Shown here: piece after piece, positions 52,516 through 60,556 of the stretch
How positions within the stretch are numbered: position 1 is the stretch's first letter
Layout of the letters: each line of letters opens with the position of its first letter
Assembly (NCBI RefSeq): GCF_030817655.1
Contig: NZ_JAUSZM010000003.1
Coordinates: forward strand, 5,952,001 to 6,016,000
DNA from: Streptomyces sp. V4I2
Lineage (GTDB): Bacteria; Actinomycetota; Actinomycetes; Streptomycetales; Streptomycetaceae
DNA: 64,000 nt
Reading direction: 5' to 3'
Made by a program: the position numbers and the translations under genes
Notes under the pieces: generated by a model
Told to the model about the DNA's origin: nothing
Database searches by the model: none
What the model saw: only the letters and a program-made list of their open reading frames with translations

Positions 52516-52749
52516 TCACTTGGAGACCATCTCCCACAGCGCGGCCAGGATCCCGGCAACGAGCAGCAGGCCCACGACCGTCCCCACGGGCGAGCAGCCG
52601 CCGCCTCCGACGGCCGCGGGCACGAAGATGTCCTCGTCCCTGCGGCCAGGTCCCCGCTTGCCGCACGTGGAGCACCCCTTGGCACCGTATCCGTCGCAGT
52701 CCGCGAGTCTGGTTGCCTGTCGGCAGAAGGACAGGCTGACCGTGTTCTT
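52516..52749 (-). pseudogene. Truncated small element protein with CxxC motif and C-terminal membrane helix
   Basis: An open frame of 77 codons without a start codon, following an in-frame TAA at 52750. It contains CDGYGAKGCSTCGKRGPGRR, a small zinc-ribbon-like cysteine pair, then SPVGTVVGLLLVAGILAALWEM and VSK-stop, one membrane helix. Small membrane proteins of this kind are found in transfer regions of Streptomyces integrative elements, but I cannot name the family. The codon bias of the C-terminal part is that of a real gene. The 5' end has been lost. Confidence 0.4.
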
Positions 52750-53484
52750 TTAGCGCCGAAGCCGTACGTGGCGGCGCGGCCGACCTCGCCGAGCCGGCCA
52801 GCCGGCTGAATTGTGTTCGACGGAGCCGGTGCCCGGTCGATGCCGCCGCCGACGGCGGCAATTCGCCACCTGACAACCGCTGACCAGCGGCCTGCCGTCT
52901 ACCCGCCGCGGAGGCGAGCACGTCGGCCGGGTGGGGTGTGGCGGGGTTCGACGCGATCGCGCGGGACTCGCGGACCGGCTCCGCGCGATGTGCGAGCGGC
53001 TGCCGCGCGCTGCCTGACGACTGGTCAGTGGTCTGCGCTGGATGCGGCTGCGAGCTGTGCAGTGTCGTCGGTGCGTTCCTTGGCTCCCGGTCGTGGCGGG
53101 TCCTCGAGCGGCTGCTGGCGGCGCGTTCCGCCCCGAGGGCGGGCGGACCGATTTGCGCTCTTTTGGGAGAAGGCGCGGGCGCTCATGTTCGATCCCTGTG
53201 CTGTGGTGCTCACAGGCGCGTGCGCCCCGGCCCTCTCAGAAGCGGGCGACTGTCACAGTAGCCGCGCAGCGGTGTCACAGGAGCCGGTCGGAAGTGATGG
53301 GCGGCCATTACGCGGGACTGGCCTGGACAGCAGGGGCCTGCCCGTGGTGCCGGTGGCCGGCGAGCCCGGCGGCCCGTGTCCGCCACCGCTTCGGCATGGA
53401 TGAGGCCCAAGGCCGGTTGCGGGCCGGTCGTGGGCCGGGCCTGTCGGCCCGGCCCACGACCGGTGAGGGGGAAACGCCTCGCCG
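52750..53484. other. Gene-poor stretch of module B
   Basis: About 730 bases upstream of the pectinase stop codon. No convincing gene on either strand; frames are short and overlap. The pectinase ends at 53485; no clear terminator hairpin was found apart from GGCCGG repeats near 53410-53460, where GGGCCGGGCC and GGCCCGGCCC can pair. Confidence 0.45.
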
Positions 53485-56187
53485 CTACTTGACGGTGGCC
53501 TTGCTCTGCACGATGAACGCCGAGCCCGAGGCCGGCTTGACCGTGGTGGAGGTCGTGGTCACTGTGGTGTTGCGCACGGTCAGCCCGGTCTTCGCGCTGA
53601 TCGACACCGAGGACAGGGTCAGGCCGATGATCGGCTGCTCCGGCACGCCAATGATCTGCCCGGCCTTGTCGGCGCCGGTCGCGGTGACGTTGGCGATGGT
53701 GATGTCGTGGTAGTGCGGCGTGGTGCTGGTGATCGCCTGCGCCGCGTCGCCGTCCGCGGGCACCTGCGGGTAGTACCCGGTGATCAGGATCGGGGTCCTG
53801 ACATCGGTCATCGTGAGGTTCCTGTACGTGACGTCGTGGACGTTGCCGCCACGGCCCCGCGCGGTCTTGATCCGGACGCCGGCGGCGGTGCCGGTCAGGG
53901 TGTTGTCGTGGATGTCGATGTCGTAGATGCCGCCGCCCGTGAAGCTGCCGATGGACAGTCCGTGACCATGCAGGATCACGCACTTGCTCAGCGAGATGTC
54001 GTGGGACGCGCCCGCCGACGAGGAGGCGATGGCGATGTCGTCGTCCCCGGTGTCGATCGTGCTGTTGGTCACCGCGACGGCTGACGACGACCACACGTCG
54101 ATTCCGTCGGTGTTGGGCGCGTCCGACGGCGCCGAGATCGTGATCCGGTCGACGTCGGCCTTCGTCACCTTGGTGAGCGAGATGTTCACGTTCGGAGCGT
54201 TCTTCAGCGTGATCCCGGTGATCTTCACGTTCGAGGTGTCGCTGGCGAGAATCAGGCTGGGCCGGGACGGCTGGGTCTGGCCTGCCTTGATCGCCGCCCA
54301 GGTCTTGGCCCACCAGGGAGCGCCCTGGCCGTCGATGGTGCCCGCGCCGCTGATGGTGAGGTTCCGCACGCCGGTCGCCCCCAGCAGCGGAGACCTCCTG
54401 GTGCCCGACAGGGGGTAGTCCTCCGGGTTCTGTGAGGCGAGCAGGGTCGCTCCGGAGTCGATCGTGAAGGTGAGGTCGCCGGCCAGGGTCAGTGCGCCCG
54501 AGAGGTACCTGCCGCTGGTCAGTTCGACCGTGCCCTTGCCCGCGCAGGCGTTGATCGCCTTCTGCAGGGCCACGGTGTCCTTCGTCCTGCCGTCGCCCTT
54601 CGCCCCGTAGCTGGTGGGCTTGCAGACCGTGCCGGTGGCCGGGCTCGTCGTCGTGGTGGTCATCGGGTTCCAGCCGTCCGACCCTGCCAGGTACTTCGCC
54701 GGGGTGTAGGCCGCCGCCTTGGAGTCGCTCAGCTGCGGCCGGTCGGAGTTGACCGTCGCTCCGGGGCCGGTGTTCCTGTACTCGCTGAACCGGGCCTTCC
54801 TCCACAGGGAGGTGGACATGTCGGTCCAGGGCCGGCCGGTGTCGACCGACGACCCGATGGTGGACTCGCGGTAGAGCACCTGCGCGTCCTGACGCCACGG
54901 GCGACCGAGGTTGCTCTTCCTCCCGGTTGACTCCCCGGTGATGTTCGACTTGTAGAAGAGGAACCCGTAGGCGCGTGTCGCCGGGGTGCTGGCCGCGGTG
55001 ATGACACCACCGTTGCCCAACTGGTGGATCTCGGACTGGTCGAAGACCGCGATTCCGCCGCCGTAGATGAAGTCGACGGTGCCTTCCACGTAGGACTTAC
55101 GTACGTAGGCCCGCGCCGCTTCATTGACCAGGAGGGTGTCCTGGTGGCCGAGGAGCCGCACGTTCGTGAGGACCGCGCGGTCCTCGGACAGGCTCAGCGC
55201 CAACGCCTGGCTCGTGGTGACCGTGTTGTCGTAGTCGTTGGACATGGTCAGGTTCGAGGCCGAGAAGTCGTGGCCGTCGACGCGCACGGTCGCGCTGCCG
55301 AAGGTCCCGTACGTCGTCCCGTCCGGCTTCTTGACGCTCGCCCCGTGGTTCTCGACGATCACGACGTCGGAGGCGGCGGACCCGAGGCCCTTCAGCGTCA
55401 CGTAGGGCTTGGTGCTCGGGATGGTGACGACGCCCCGGTAGATGCCCTTCTTGATGGCGACGGTCACCGGCTTGGTGTTGTTCACCGGGACCTTGTCGAT
55501 CGCCGCCTGCACCGTTTTGACGTCACCGGAACCGTCAGCGGCCACCGTGATCGTCGTGCCGGAGGCCGCGGTCGTGGCCGATGCGGTGGCCGTCGGGGCC
55601 GAGCCGCCGGTGACCGGGGTCAGCTTCCAGCGCTTGTTGCTGTTGGTGGTGCAGGTCTCCTGGATGACGGCCGCGCCGGACGCGGTGCTCGCCTTCGCGT
55701 CGCTGACGCACAGACCGCTGTTGACATTGACGATCTGGAAGGTGTCGTCCCGCGCCGCCTTCAGCGTCCACAACTGGTTGGCGTGATCGGTCCCGCAGCC
55801 CCACTGCTGCAGCCGGGTCCCGCTGGCGGTGGAGGCGCCCGGGACGTCGAGGCACATCTTGCTGGCGGCTGACGTGATGTTGAACTTGCCCGATCCCCGA
55901 TCGACCAGGGTCCACTGCTGGTTGCTCTGCCCCTGGCTGCAACCCCACTGCTGGACCAGCCCGCCGCTGGACGCACTGCCCCCGACCAGATCCATGCACA
56001 GCCCGCTCTTGGCGACCGCGAGGTTGTAGGTGCCGGCCTTCACAACGGCCGCCGAGTCACCTGATCCCGCTCCGACGGTGGCCGCCGCCGCGAAACCGAC
56101 TCCCGCGAGGACGAGAGCGGCTACGCCACCCACCGCCGCGACGGGCCACCGGGTTCGTCTGCCCCGCTTGTGCCGACTGAGGTTCAT
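53485..56187 (-). CDS. Secreted modular pectinase: RICIN lectin + pectin methylesterase (CE8) + polygalacturonase (GH28)
   Basis: 900 residues. A signal/anchor helix (WPVAAVGGVAALVLAGVGFAAAATVG) leads to a RICIN/CBM13 trefoil (QxW repeats SNQQWTL, ANQLWTL, NKRWKL; residues 50-185). The CE8 pectin methylesterase (about 205-490) has QALALSLSEDRAVLTNVRLLGHQDTLL, GTVDFIYGGG and NLGRPWR, the catalytic Gln, two Asp and Arg sets. The GH28 domain (500-890) has NTDGIDVW, DTGDDDIA, GHGLSIGS and RIKT, all four family motifs. One chain can therefore demethylate and then cut homogalacturonan. The ATG at 56187 follows GGAGAAGGGA. It is divergent from the sensor-sigma gene. Confidence 0.93.
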   Translation of the reverse strand: MNLSRHKRGRRTRWPVAAVGGVAALVLAGVGFAAAATVGAGSGDSAAVVKAGTYNLAVAKSGLCMDLVGGSASSGGLVQQWGCSQGQSNQQWTLVDRGSGKFNITSAASKMCLDVPGASTASGTRLQQWGCGTDHANQLWTLKAARDDTFQIVNVNSGLCVSDAKASTASGAAVIQETCTTNSNKRWKLTPVTGGSAPTATASATTAASGTTITVAADGSGDVKTVQAAIDKVPVNNTKPVTVAIKKGIYRGVVTIPSTKPYVTLKGLGSAASDVVIVENHGASVKKPDGTTYGTFGSATVRVDGHDFSASNLTMSNDYDNTVTTSQALALSLSEDRAVLTNVRLLGHQDTLLVNEAARAYVRKSYVEGTVDFIYGGGIAVFDQSEIHQLGNGGVITAASTPATRAYGFLFYKSNITGESTGRKSNLGRPWRQDAQVLYRESTIGSSVDTGRPWTDMSTSLWRKARFSEYRNTGPGATVNSDRPQLSDSKAAAYTPAKYLAGSDGWNPMTTTTTSPATGTVCKPTSYGAKGDGRTKDTVALQKAINACAGKGTVELTSGRYLSGALTLAGDLTFTIDSGATLLASQNPEDYPLSGTRRSPLLGATGVRNLTISGAGTIDGQGAPWWAKTWAAIKAGQTQPSRPSLILASDTSNVKITGITLKNAPNVNISLTKVTKADVDRITISAPSDAPNTDGIDVWSSSAVAVTNSTIDTGDDDIAIASSSAGASHDISLSKCVILHGHGLSIGSFTGGGIYDIDIHDNTLTGTAAGVRIKTARGRGGNVHDVTYRNLTMTDVRTPILITGYYPQVPADGDAAQAITSTTPHYHDITIANVTATGADKAGQIIGVPEQPIIGLTLSSVSISAKTGLTVRNTTVTTTSTTVKPASGSAFIVQSKATVK

Positions 56188-56239
56188 GCCAGTCCCTTCT
56201 CCGTTTGCCACTACGGAGACGGACCACCTCAGCGACCCA

Positions 56240-56250
56240 TAACGCTTTCA
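56240..56250. promoter_or_regulatory. Possible LacI-type operator upstream of the pectinase
   Basis: The minus strand reads TGAAAGCGTTA, resembling the half-palindromic core of LacI/GalR-family operators (TGAAAGCGCTTTCA). Only the left half and the central CG are well kept. It lies about 55 bases upstream of the pectinase start in the shared intergenic region. Confidence 0.35.
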
Positions 56251-56370
56251 GGGCCACGAATTTCGCGTGGACTCCCCGCCCGACCCGACGTGGTCCTTCC
56301 GGTCGGCCCCTCTGCCAGCCCGTGCCATCATGAGCGCCTCCGCTGAGGGATCACACTCTGTGAGGGTGCA

Positions 56371-58617
56371 TTGCGCAACGCTTCGGCCCGGCCCACGGCT
56401 GACACGGCGACCGACACCACGACTGAGACGGCGACCCGTCTGTCCGGAACCGACCTGGTCAACGCTGCCCGATCCGGGGACCCGCGGGCACGGGCCGCCC
56501 TGTTCAGCGAGTATCTGCCCCTGGTCTACAACGTCGTCGGGCGAGGTCTCCACGGGCACGCCGACGTCGACGACGTCGTCCAGGAGACCATGCTGTCCGC
56601 CATGCGAGCGCTGCCCCGGCTACGGGAACCGGAGCGGTTCCGATCCTGGATCGTGGCCATAGCGATCCGGCAGATACATGATCACGGACGGCGCAGCAAG
56701 GCCACGGTGGCCCGTCAGCAGCCTCTGGCCGACGTGGCCAACGTCCTCGATCCCTCCCGCGACCCGGCCGAACTCACCGTCGACCGGCAGGCGTTGTCCC
56801 AGGCCGGCAGTGACCTGCTGGAAGCCAGCCGGTGGCTCAGCCATGACGAGCGCTGGACGCTGGCCCTGTGGTGGCAGGAGACCGCCGGGCAACTGACCCG
56901 CACCGAGGTGGCCGACGCACTGCACCTGAGCGTTCCGCACACCGCGGTGCGAATTCAGCGGATGAAGGCCAAGCTCAGAGTCGCGATCGGCGTGCTCGCC
57001 GCCTGGCGGGCCCGGCCGCGGTGCTCCGAGCTCGAATCCCTCGGGGGCGGCCCGGCCGCGGCCGGGCAACGGCGGCTCACCAAGCTCAGCCGACACGTGG
57101 CCGCATGTCCGCGATGCAAGGCAGCGGCCGGTGCCCGGCATTCGATCGACGACCTGCCGATCCGGATCGGCGCATTGGCGGTCCCGGCCGTGCTGGTGGC
57201 GCGGATCCCGAACCTCGTCGGTCAGGACGGGGTGGCCGCCGGGCCGGTGTCCTCGCTGCTGAGCACCCTCCAACACGGTCTGGGACGGGTCACGGTGAAG
57301 TCCGCCGTGGCCGTCGGCAGCACCGTGACCCTCGCCGCCGTCCTCGGCCTCGCGATCCATCTGGCGCCCCAGCCCCAGCCCCAGCCCCACCCGCACGCCA
57401 ATCCGGCGATGCGGAGCCCGACCCCGATCGCGAGCGCCCCACAGTCGCCCGGCCAGACCTCCGCGGCCTCGGACACGGCCACACGGACGCCGTCCTCCAC
57501 CCCGTCGACCGCACTCCGCGCCTACTCCGGCGTCGCGACCGCCGACTACTACGTCGCCCCCGGCGGGGATGACGCGAATCCGGGCACCCTGGCCCGGCCC
57601 TTCGCCACCGTGACCCGGGCCGCCGCGAAGGCCGGGCCGGGCCAGACAGTCGCCGTCCGCGGAGGCACGTATCACCCCGAGGCCACGATCGTGCTCAAGT
57701 CCTCCGGTACCGCGAATCACCGGATCACGGTGAGCAATTACCGAGGTGAGCATCCCGTGCTCGACGGGTCCCGGATCCCGGCAAGTGCCTGGTTCATCGT
57801 CCAGAGCGGTGGGTACGTCACCGTGCAGGGGCTTGAGATCGTCAACGCCCCCAACGCCCCGTACGTCTGCGAGTCCTGCCACAACGACGTCTTCGCACGG
57901 CTCGGCGTTCACGGCAACGGCCAGACCGGACTTGTGCTGCGCGGCGCAGGGACACGCGACAACCTGGTGCTCAACAGCGACTTCTTCGACAATCACGAGT
58001 CCGGGTCCACCGGCGGGTACGTCGATGGCCTGGTCTTCAGGGACGGCTCCGGAACGGGCAACCGGATCCAGGGATGCCGGATGTACGACAACTCGGGCGA
58101 CGGAGTGGACCTCAGCGGATTCAGCGGCGCTGTGACCGTCGACCACACCTGGTCGTTCGGCAACGGCGTCAATCGCTGGGGTACCGCGACCTTCTCCGGC
58201 GGAGGCAGCGGCTTCAAGCTCGGCGGCGATTCGGGTCTTGCGGCCGCCGAGATTGCCTCGGACAGCGCTTCCTGGGACAACGCCGGCTTCGGGTTCACCG
58301 AGGTGGGCAACGCGGGAGCCCCCCTGCTGACCAACGACACGGCCTTCCGCAACGGGCAGGCGGGCTTTGCCTTCCTCTCGTCCGCAGCGACCCTTCAGCA
58401 CAATCTCGCCCTGGCGAACCACCCCGACTCCTGGCTGGGCGACCAGGCGCAGCACGCGGGTAACTCCTGGGACCAGTCGGGCTGGACGACGCAGGTACTG
58501 CACCTCACCGACCCCACATCGACAACCGCCCACCGCGGCCCCGACGGACAGCTGCCTTCCACACCCTTCCTCAGCAACACCAAGAACCCCACGATCGGCG
58601 CCACGTTGACGCCCTGA
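56371..58617 (+). CDS. ECF sigma factor fused to zinc finger, membrane helix and extracellular pectate-lyase-like (PL9) domain
   Basis: 748 residues from a TTG preceded by TGAGGG. Sigma region 2 (about 35-110) reads LFSEYLPLVYNVVGRGL and DVDDVVQETMLSAMRALPRLREPERFRSWI. Region 4 (about 165-210) reads LTRTEVADALHLSVPHTAVRIQRMKAKLR. His242, Cys246 and Cys249 (HVAACPRC) form the HxxxCxxC motif of zinc-binding anti-sigma domains. A membrane helix (VGSTVTLAAVLGLAIHLA, about 313-332) and a Pro/Ser/Thr linker follow. Outside, from residue 391, DYYVAPGGDDANPGTLARPFATVTRA begins a right-handed beta-helix of polysaccharide lyase family 9 type. This is a single-chain membrane-bound regulator that could sense pectin and release or expose its sigma domain. 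It resembles the ECF53-type layout. Its neighbour is a pectinase. Confidence 0.88.
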   Translation: MRNASARPTADTATDTTTETATRLSGTDLVNAARSGDPRARAALFSEYLPLVYNVVGRGLHGHADVDDVVQETMLSAMRALPRLREPERFRSWIVAIAIRQIHDHGRRSKATVARQQPLADVANVLDPSRDPAELTVDRQALSQAGSDLLEASRWLSHDERWTLALWWQETAGQLTRTEVADALHLSVPHTAVRIQRMKAKLRVAIGVLAAWRARPRCSELESLGGGPAAAGQRRLTKLSRHVAACPRCKAAAGARHSIDDLPIRIGALAVPAVLVARIPNLVGQDGVAAGPVSSLLSTLQHGLGRVTVKSAVAVGSTVTLAAVLGLAIHLAPQPQPQPHPHANPAMRSPTPIASAPQSPGQTSAASDTATRTPSSTPSTALRAYSGVATADYYVAPGGDDANPGTLARPFATVTRAAAKAGPGQTVAVRGGTYHPEATIVLKSSGTANHRITVSNYRGEHPVLDGSRIPASAWFIVQSGGYVTVQGLEIVNAPNAPYVCESCHNDVFARLGVHGNGQTGLVLRGAGTRDNLVLNSDFFDNHESGSTGGYVDGLVFRDGSGTGNRIQGCRMYDNSGDGVDLSGFSGAVTVDHTWSFGNGVNRWGTATFSGGGSGFKLGGDSGLAAAEIASDSASWDNAGFGFTEVGNAGAPLLTNDTAFRNGQAGFAFLSSAATLQHNLALANHPDSWLGDQAQHAGNSWDQSGWTTQVLHLTDPTSTTAHRGPDGQLPSTPFLSNTKNPTIGATLTP

Positions 58618-59117
58618 CCACCACGGATCGACGACTGGACGTGCGCCGTCCACAGATCGGTGGCTGAGCCACTTGACTGCCTCACCGCGGTGCCCCTCAC
58701 CCTCTACGGGGCCGGCCTCGCGCCAGGCCCGCGGCCACGGTCGCTGCCGGCGCCGACCGCCCCCGGTGTCAACGGCCCCTGAACCCGCGTTTCCCGTTGC
58801 GTTCGGCGGAGCACGACGCAGATCCAACTCGATCGCGATGGTGATCCGCCGGAGAGCCCTTGCGATCCGGGTTCGGACGGGCCCGCAGGGAGAAGGGCTG
58901 AGCCGCTGACGCGTTGGCGGATCACCAGGTCGTGGCGACTGAGCGGAGTGTGGTCCAGACGTCACCTTCGCGGGCCCGCTGTTGGGCAGCGGCTTGTCGA
59001 ATGTCGTACGGCCGTCGGCCGGCAGAGCCGTGCCGTGGTGGGTGGACTTGACAGTGGCACGCTCCTCGACACCGCCGAGTCCGCGCGCCTGCGGCTGCCC
59101 TCGGCCTGCGCGCGGGA

Positions 59118-59142
59118 GCTTGCGGCAGCAGCTGCCGCAAGC
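59118..59142. repeat. Perfect 12-bp inverted repeat
   Basis: GCTTGCGGCAGC-A-GCTGCCGCAAGC is a perfect palindrome with a single central base, so it favours cruciform or protein-dimer binding rather than a hairpin with a normal loop. It lies 500 bases after the sensor-sigma gene in otherwise gene-free DNA. Confidence 0.55.
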
Positions 59143-59362
59143 GCGTCAACGGCAGAGTGCCCCACTTGGCCTGGTCGACCGCACTCCTGACCGCCGGCCA
59201 GGCACTGCTGTGCTGTACCGGTCGGGGAGGTGGAGGCCCATGCTTGAGCCCGGGGGACGACCACTGAACGCGGGCAGCGCGACCGCGTTCGACAAGTGTT
59301 GCTCCGCGACTTCTGGCACCACATCGAGAGCCGCCACGGGTACTGATCCACCATCCGTCCTC

Positions 59363-59380
59363 CGGGAGCGCAAGGGACGG
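59363..59380 (+). repeat. Element-end repeat, copy 3 (imperfect)
   Basis: CGGGAGCGCAAGGGACGG, a degenerate form of the repeat at 43931 and 51987, 270 bases before att site 3. Confidence 0.4.
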
Positions 59381-59649
59381 CGGTCCGGCGCGGGCTGTCA
59401 GAAGACGTCTGTAGAGATTGGACAGGTGCCCGGTCCACTCTGCCGACCCGGGCGTCGGCTTCGTTGGCAGTCCCGTGGCAGTCCTGCTGCCAACCCCGGT
59501 GACAGCCCCGCCGGTGGACAGACGGTGGACAGACGCCTTCGGACGGTGCATCACGAGGTGGCACGGGATGACCTGCTGGACGTGCTCTGAACAGGCGCAA
59601 CAGCACCAGACAGCACAGCGAGGCACCACGCAACACAATCGCTCGTGGC

Positions 59650-59694
59650 CTCGTAATGCGTAGGTCTCGGGTTCGAATCCCGAAGGCGGCTCCA
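59650..59694 (+). repeat. att site 3
   Basis: Exact third copy of the 45-base tRNA-Thr 3' end; right boundary of module B. Confidence 0.85.
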
Positions 59695-59699
59695 TGGTG

Positions 59700-59728
59700 A
59701 ACCCCAGGTCACGCCTTGACCTGGGGTT
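59700..59728 (+). terminator. Terminator following att site 3
   Basis: AACCCCAGGTC pairs with GACCTGGGGTT, then TCTTTGC; the same structure as after att site 2. Confidence 0.65.
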
Positions 59729-60217
59729 TCTTTGCTCCGTTGACCTTGAAATCCCGGCCAACCGGACTTTCGCAGTCTATGCATCGTAATGCGTAGGTCG
59801 GAGGTTTGGTTTCTGTGACGAGGTCGACGGCACAACGCTCTGACCTGGTCTTTTATCTGCCGGTGGGGGATGGGTCATGCTGGCGCAAAGGTCCCGGTGG
59901 ACAACCGGTGGACAGCCGTGCGTGACACTCCGTCAGGAGACTTCCCCCGCCCCGTTGTCGCACTGCGAAAGCCGCCAGTTTTCGATGCGGCGATCGGCGT
60001 CGCCAGGACTGTCCGGTCCCGACAGGCCTCGCATCTGGCTCGGGCCCTGGTGATGATATTTGAACTTGGACATCTTCTCTGATGGCGGGATCGAGGCACT
60101 GATCTCCGCCATGGAGGGCGATACACGGCATTGAGCCGACCCGGTACTGCAGGGAGCATCTAAGCCTGTAGTTGTTGTCGGTCGTCGCAGGTGACGGTGT
60201 TGGTGAAACAGGCCGAC

Positions 60218-60412
60218 TCAATGTTCTGGGACTCGCTGGTATTCGCCGGGATCGACGAGGTGGACATCGAGGCAGTGAGCTCTTTCAGCGCTGCCGCTCC
60301 GGGGTGAGGGCAGGGCTTCGCCGATGCTCAGCGAGACCAGGCGGCGTGTGCGCAGGAGGTCGTAGAGGGCGGAGCGGCCGATCTTGAGGCGGGCCATGGC
60401 CTGCTCGGCCAT
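60218..60412 (-). pseudogene. Excisionase-like fragment (MerR-type helix-turn-helix)
   Basis: MAEQAMARLKIGRSALYDLL, then RTRRLVSLSIGEAL (60311-60412), is the DNA-binding core of small Xis proteins, in which an IGRS(T/A)LYDLL recognition helix is followed by a basic wing and SIxIG. After IGEAL the expected RRIP... continuation is missing and the frame drifts to unrelated sequence, so the gene is broken. It lies about 620 bases beyond att site 3, as xis genes do beside att sites, and suggests that the right-hand DNA also came from an element. No integrase accompanies it. Confidence 0.5.
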
Positions 60413-60556
60413 TCGCGGTCGACTGGACCTTCCGTCAACTCGCCTTCCACCTGGCGGAGTCGGACTACTGCACGGGTGCGGTCGGGGACCTCGCGAACAC
60501 TGGCGGAACGGCCTGACGGCAAGCACCGCGGCGTACGGTGGGGTGCTCCCCGGGCT

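Larger units (their letters stand above)
52126..59694. mobile_element. Module B: relic of an integrated element (7.6 kb)
   Basis: It is bounded by att sites 2 and 3. The cargo is the secreted pectinase and the sensor-sigma gene. The sequence following both att sites is a long direct repeat (52126-52505 and 59650-60027), as expected if two related elements integrated one after the other at the same tRNA. There is no integrase; one truncated element gene is at 52516-52749. Confidence 0.6.
59650..60027 (+). repeat. Long direct repeat, right copy
   Basis: Counterpart of 52126-52505, with the same order of conserved blocks: att, terminator, partial core at 59784-59799, GGTGGACAACCGGTGGACAG at 59896-59915 and GACTGTCCGGTCCCGACAG at 60007-60025. 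Confidence 0.75.
58618..60556. other. Gene-poor att region, 1.9 kb
   Basis: Contains the 25-base palindrome 59118-59142, element repeat copy 3, att site 3 with its terminator, the right copy of the long direct repeat and an excisionase-like fragment. Long frames on the minus strand around 58922-59835 are translations through the tRNA-like att sequence and are not genes. Otherwise no gene is supported. Confidence 0.55.

Noticed and set aside
52126..59694. Additional tRNA genes at att sites 2 and 3
   Set aside because: Only the 3' 45 bases are present; there is no acceptor 5' strand or D arm in front.
43799..59799. CRISPR array
   Set aside because: The repeats are few, very far apart, and explained by tRNA att sites; no cas genes are present.
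58922..59835. Minus-strand frames over att site 3 (280 and 94 residues)
   Set aside because: Same artefact; composition outside the att part is chance Arg/Pro/Ala-rich sequence.
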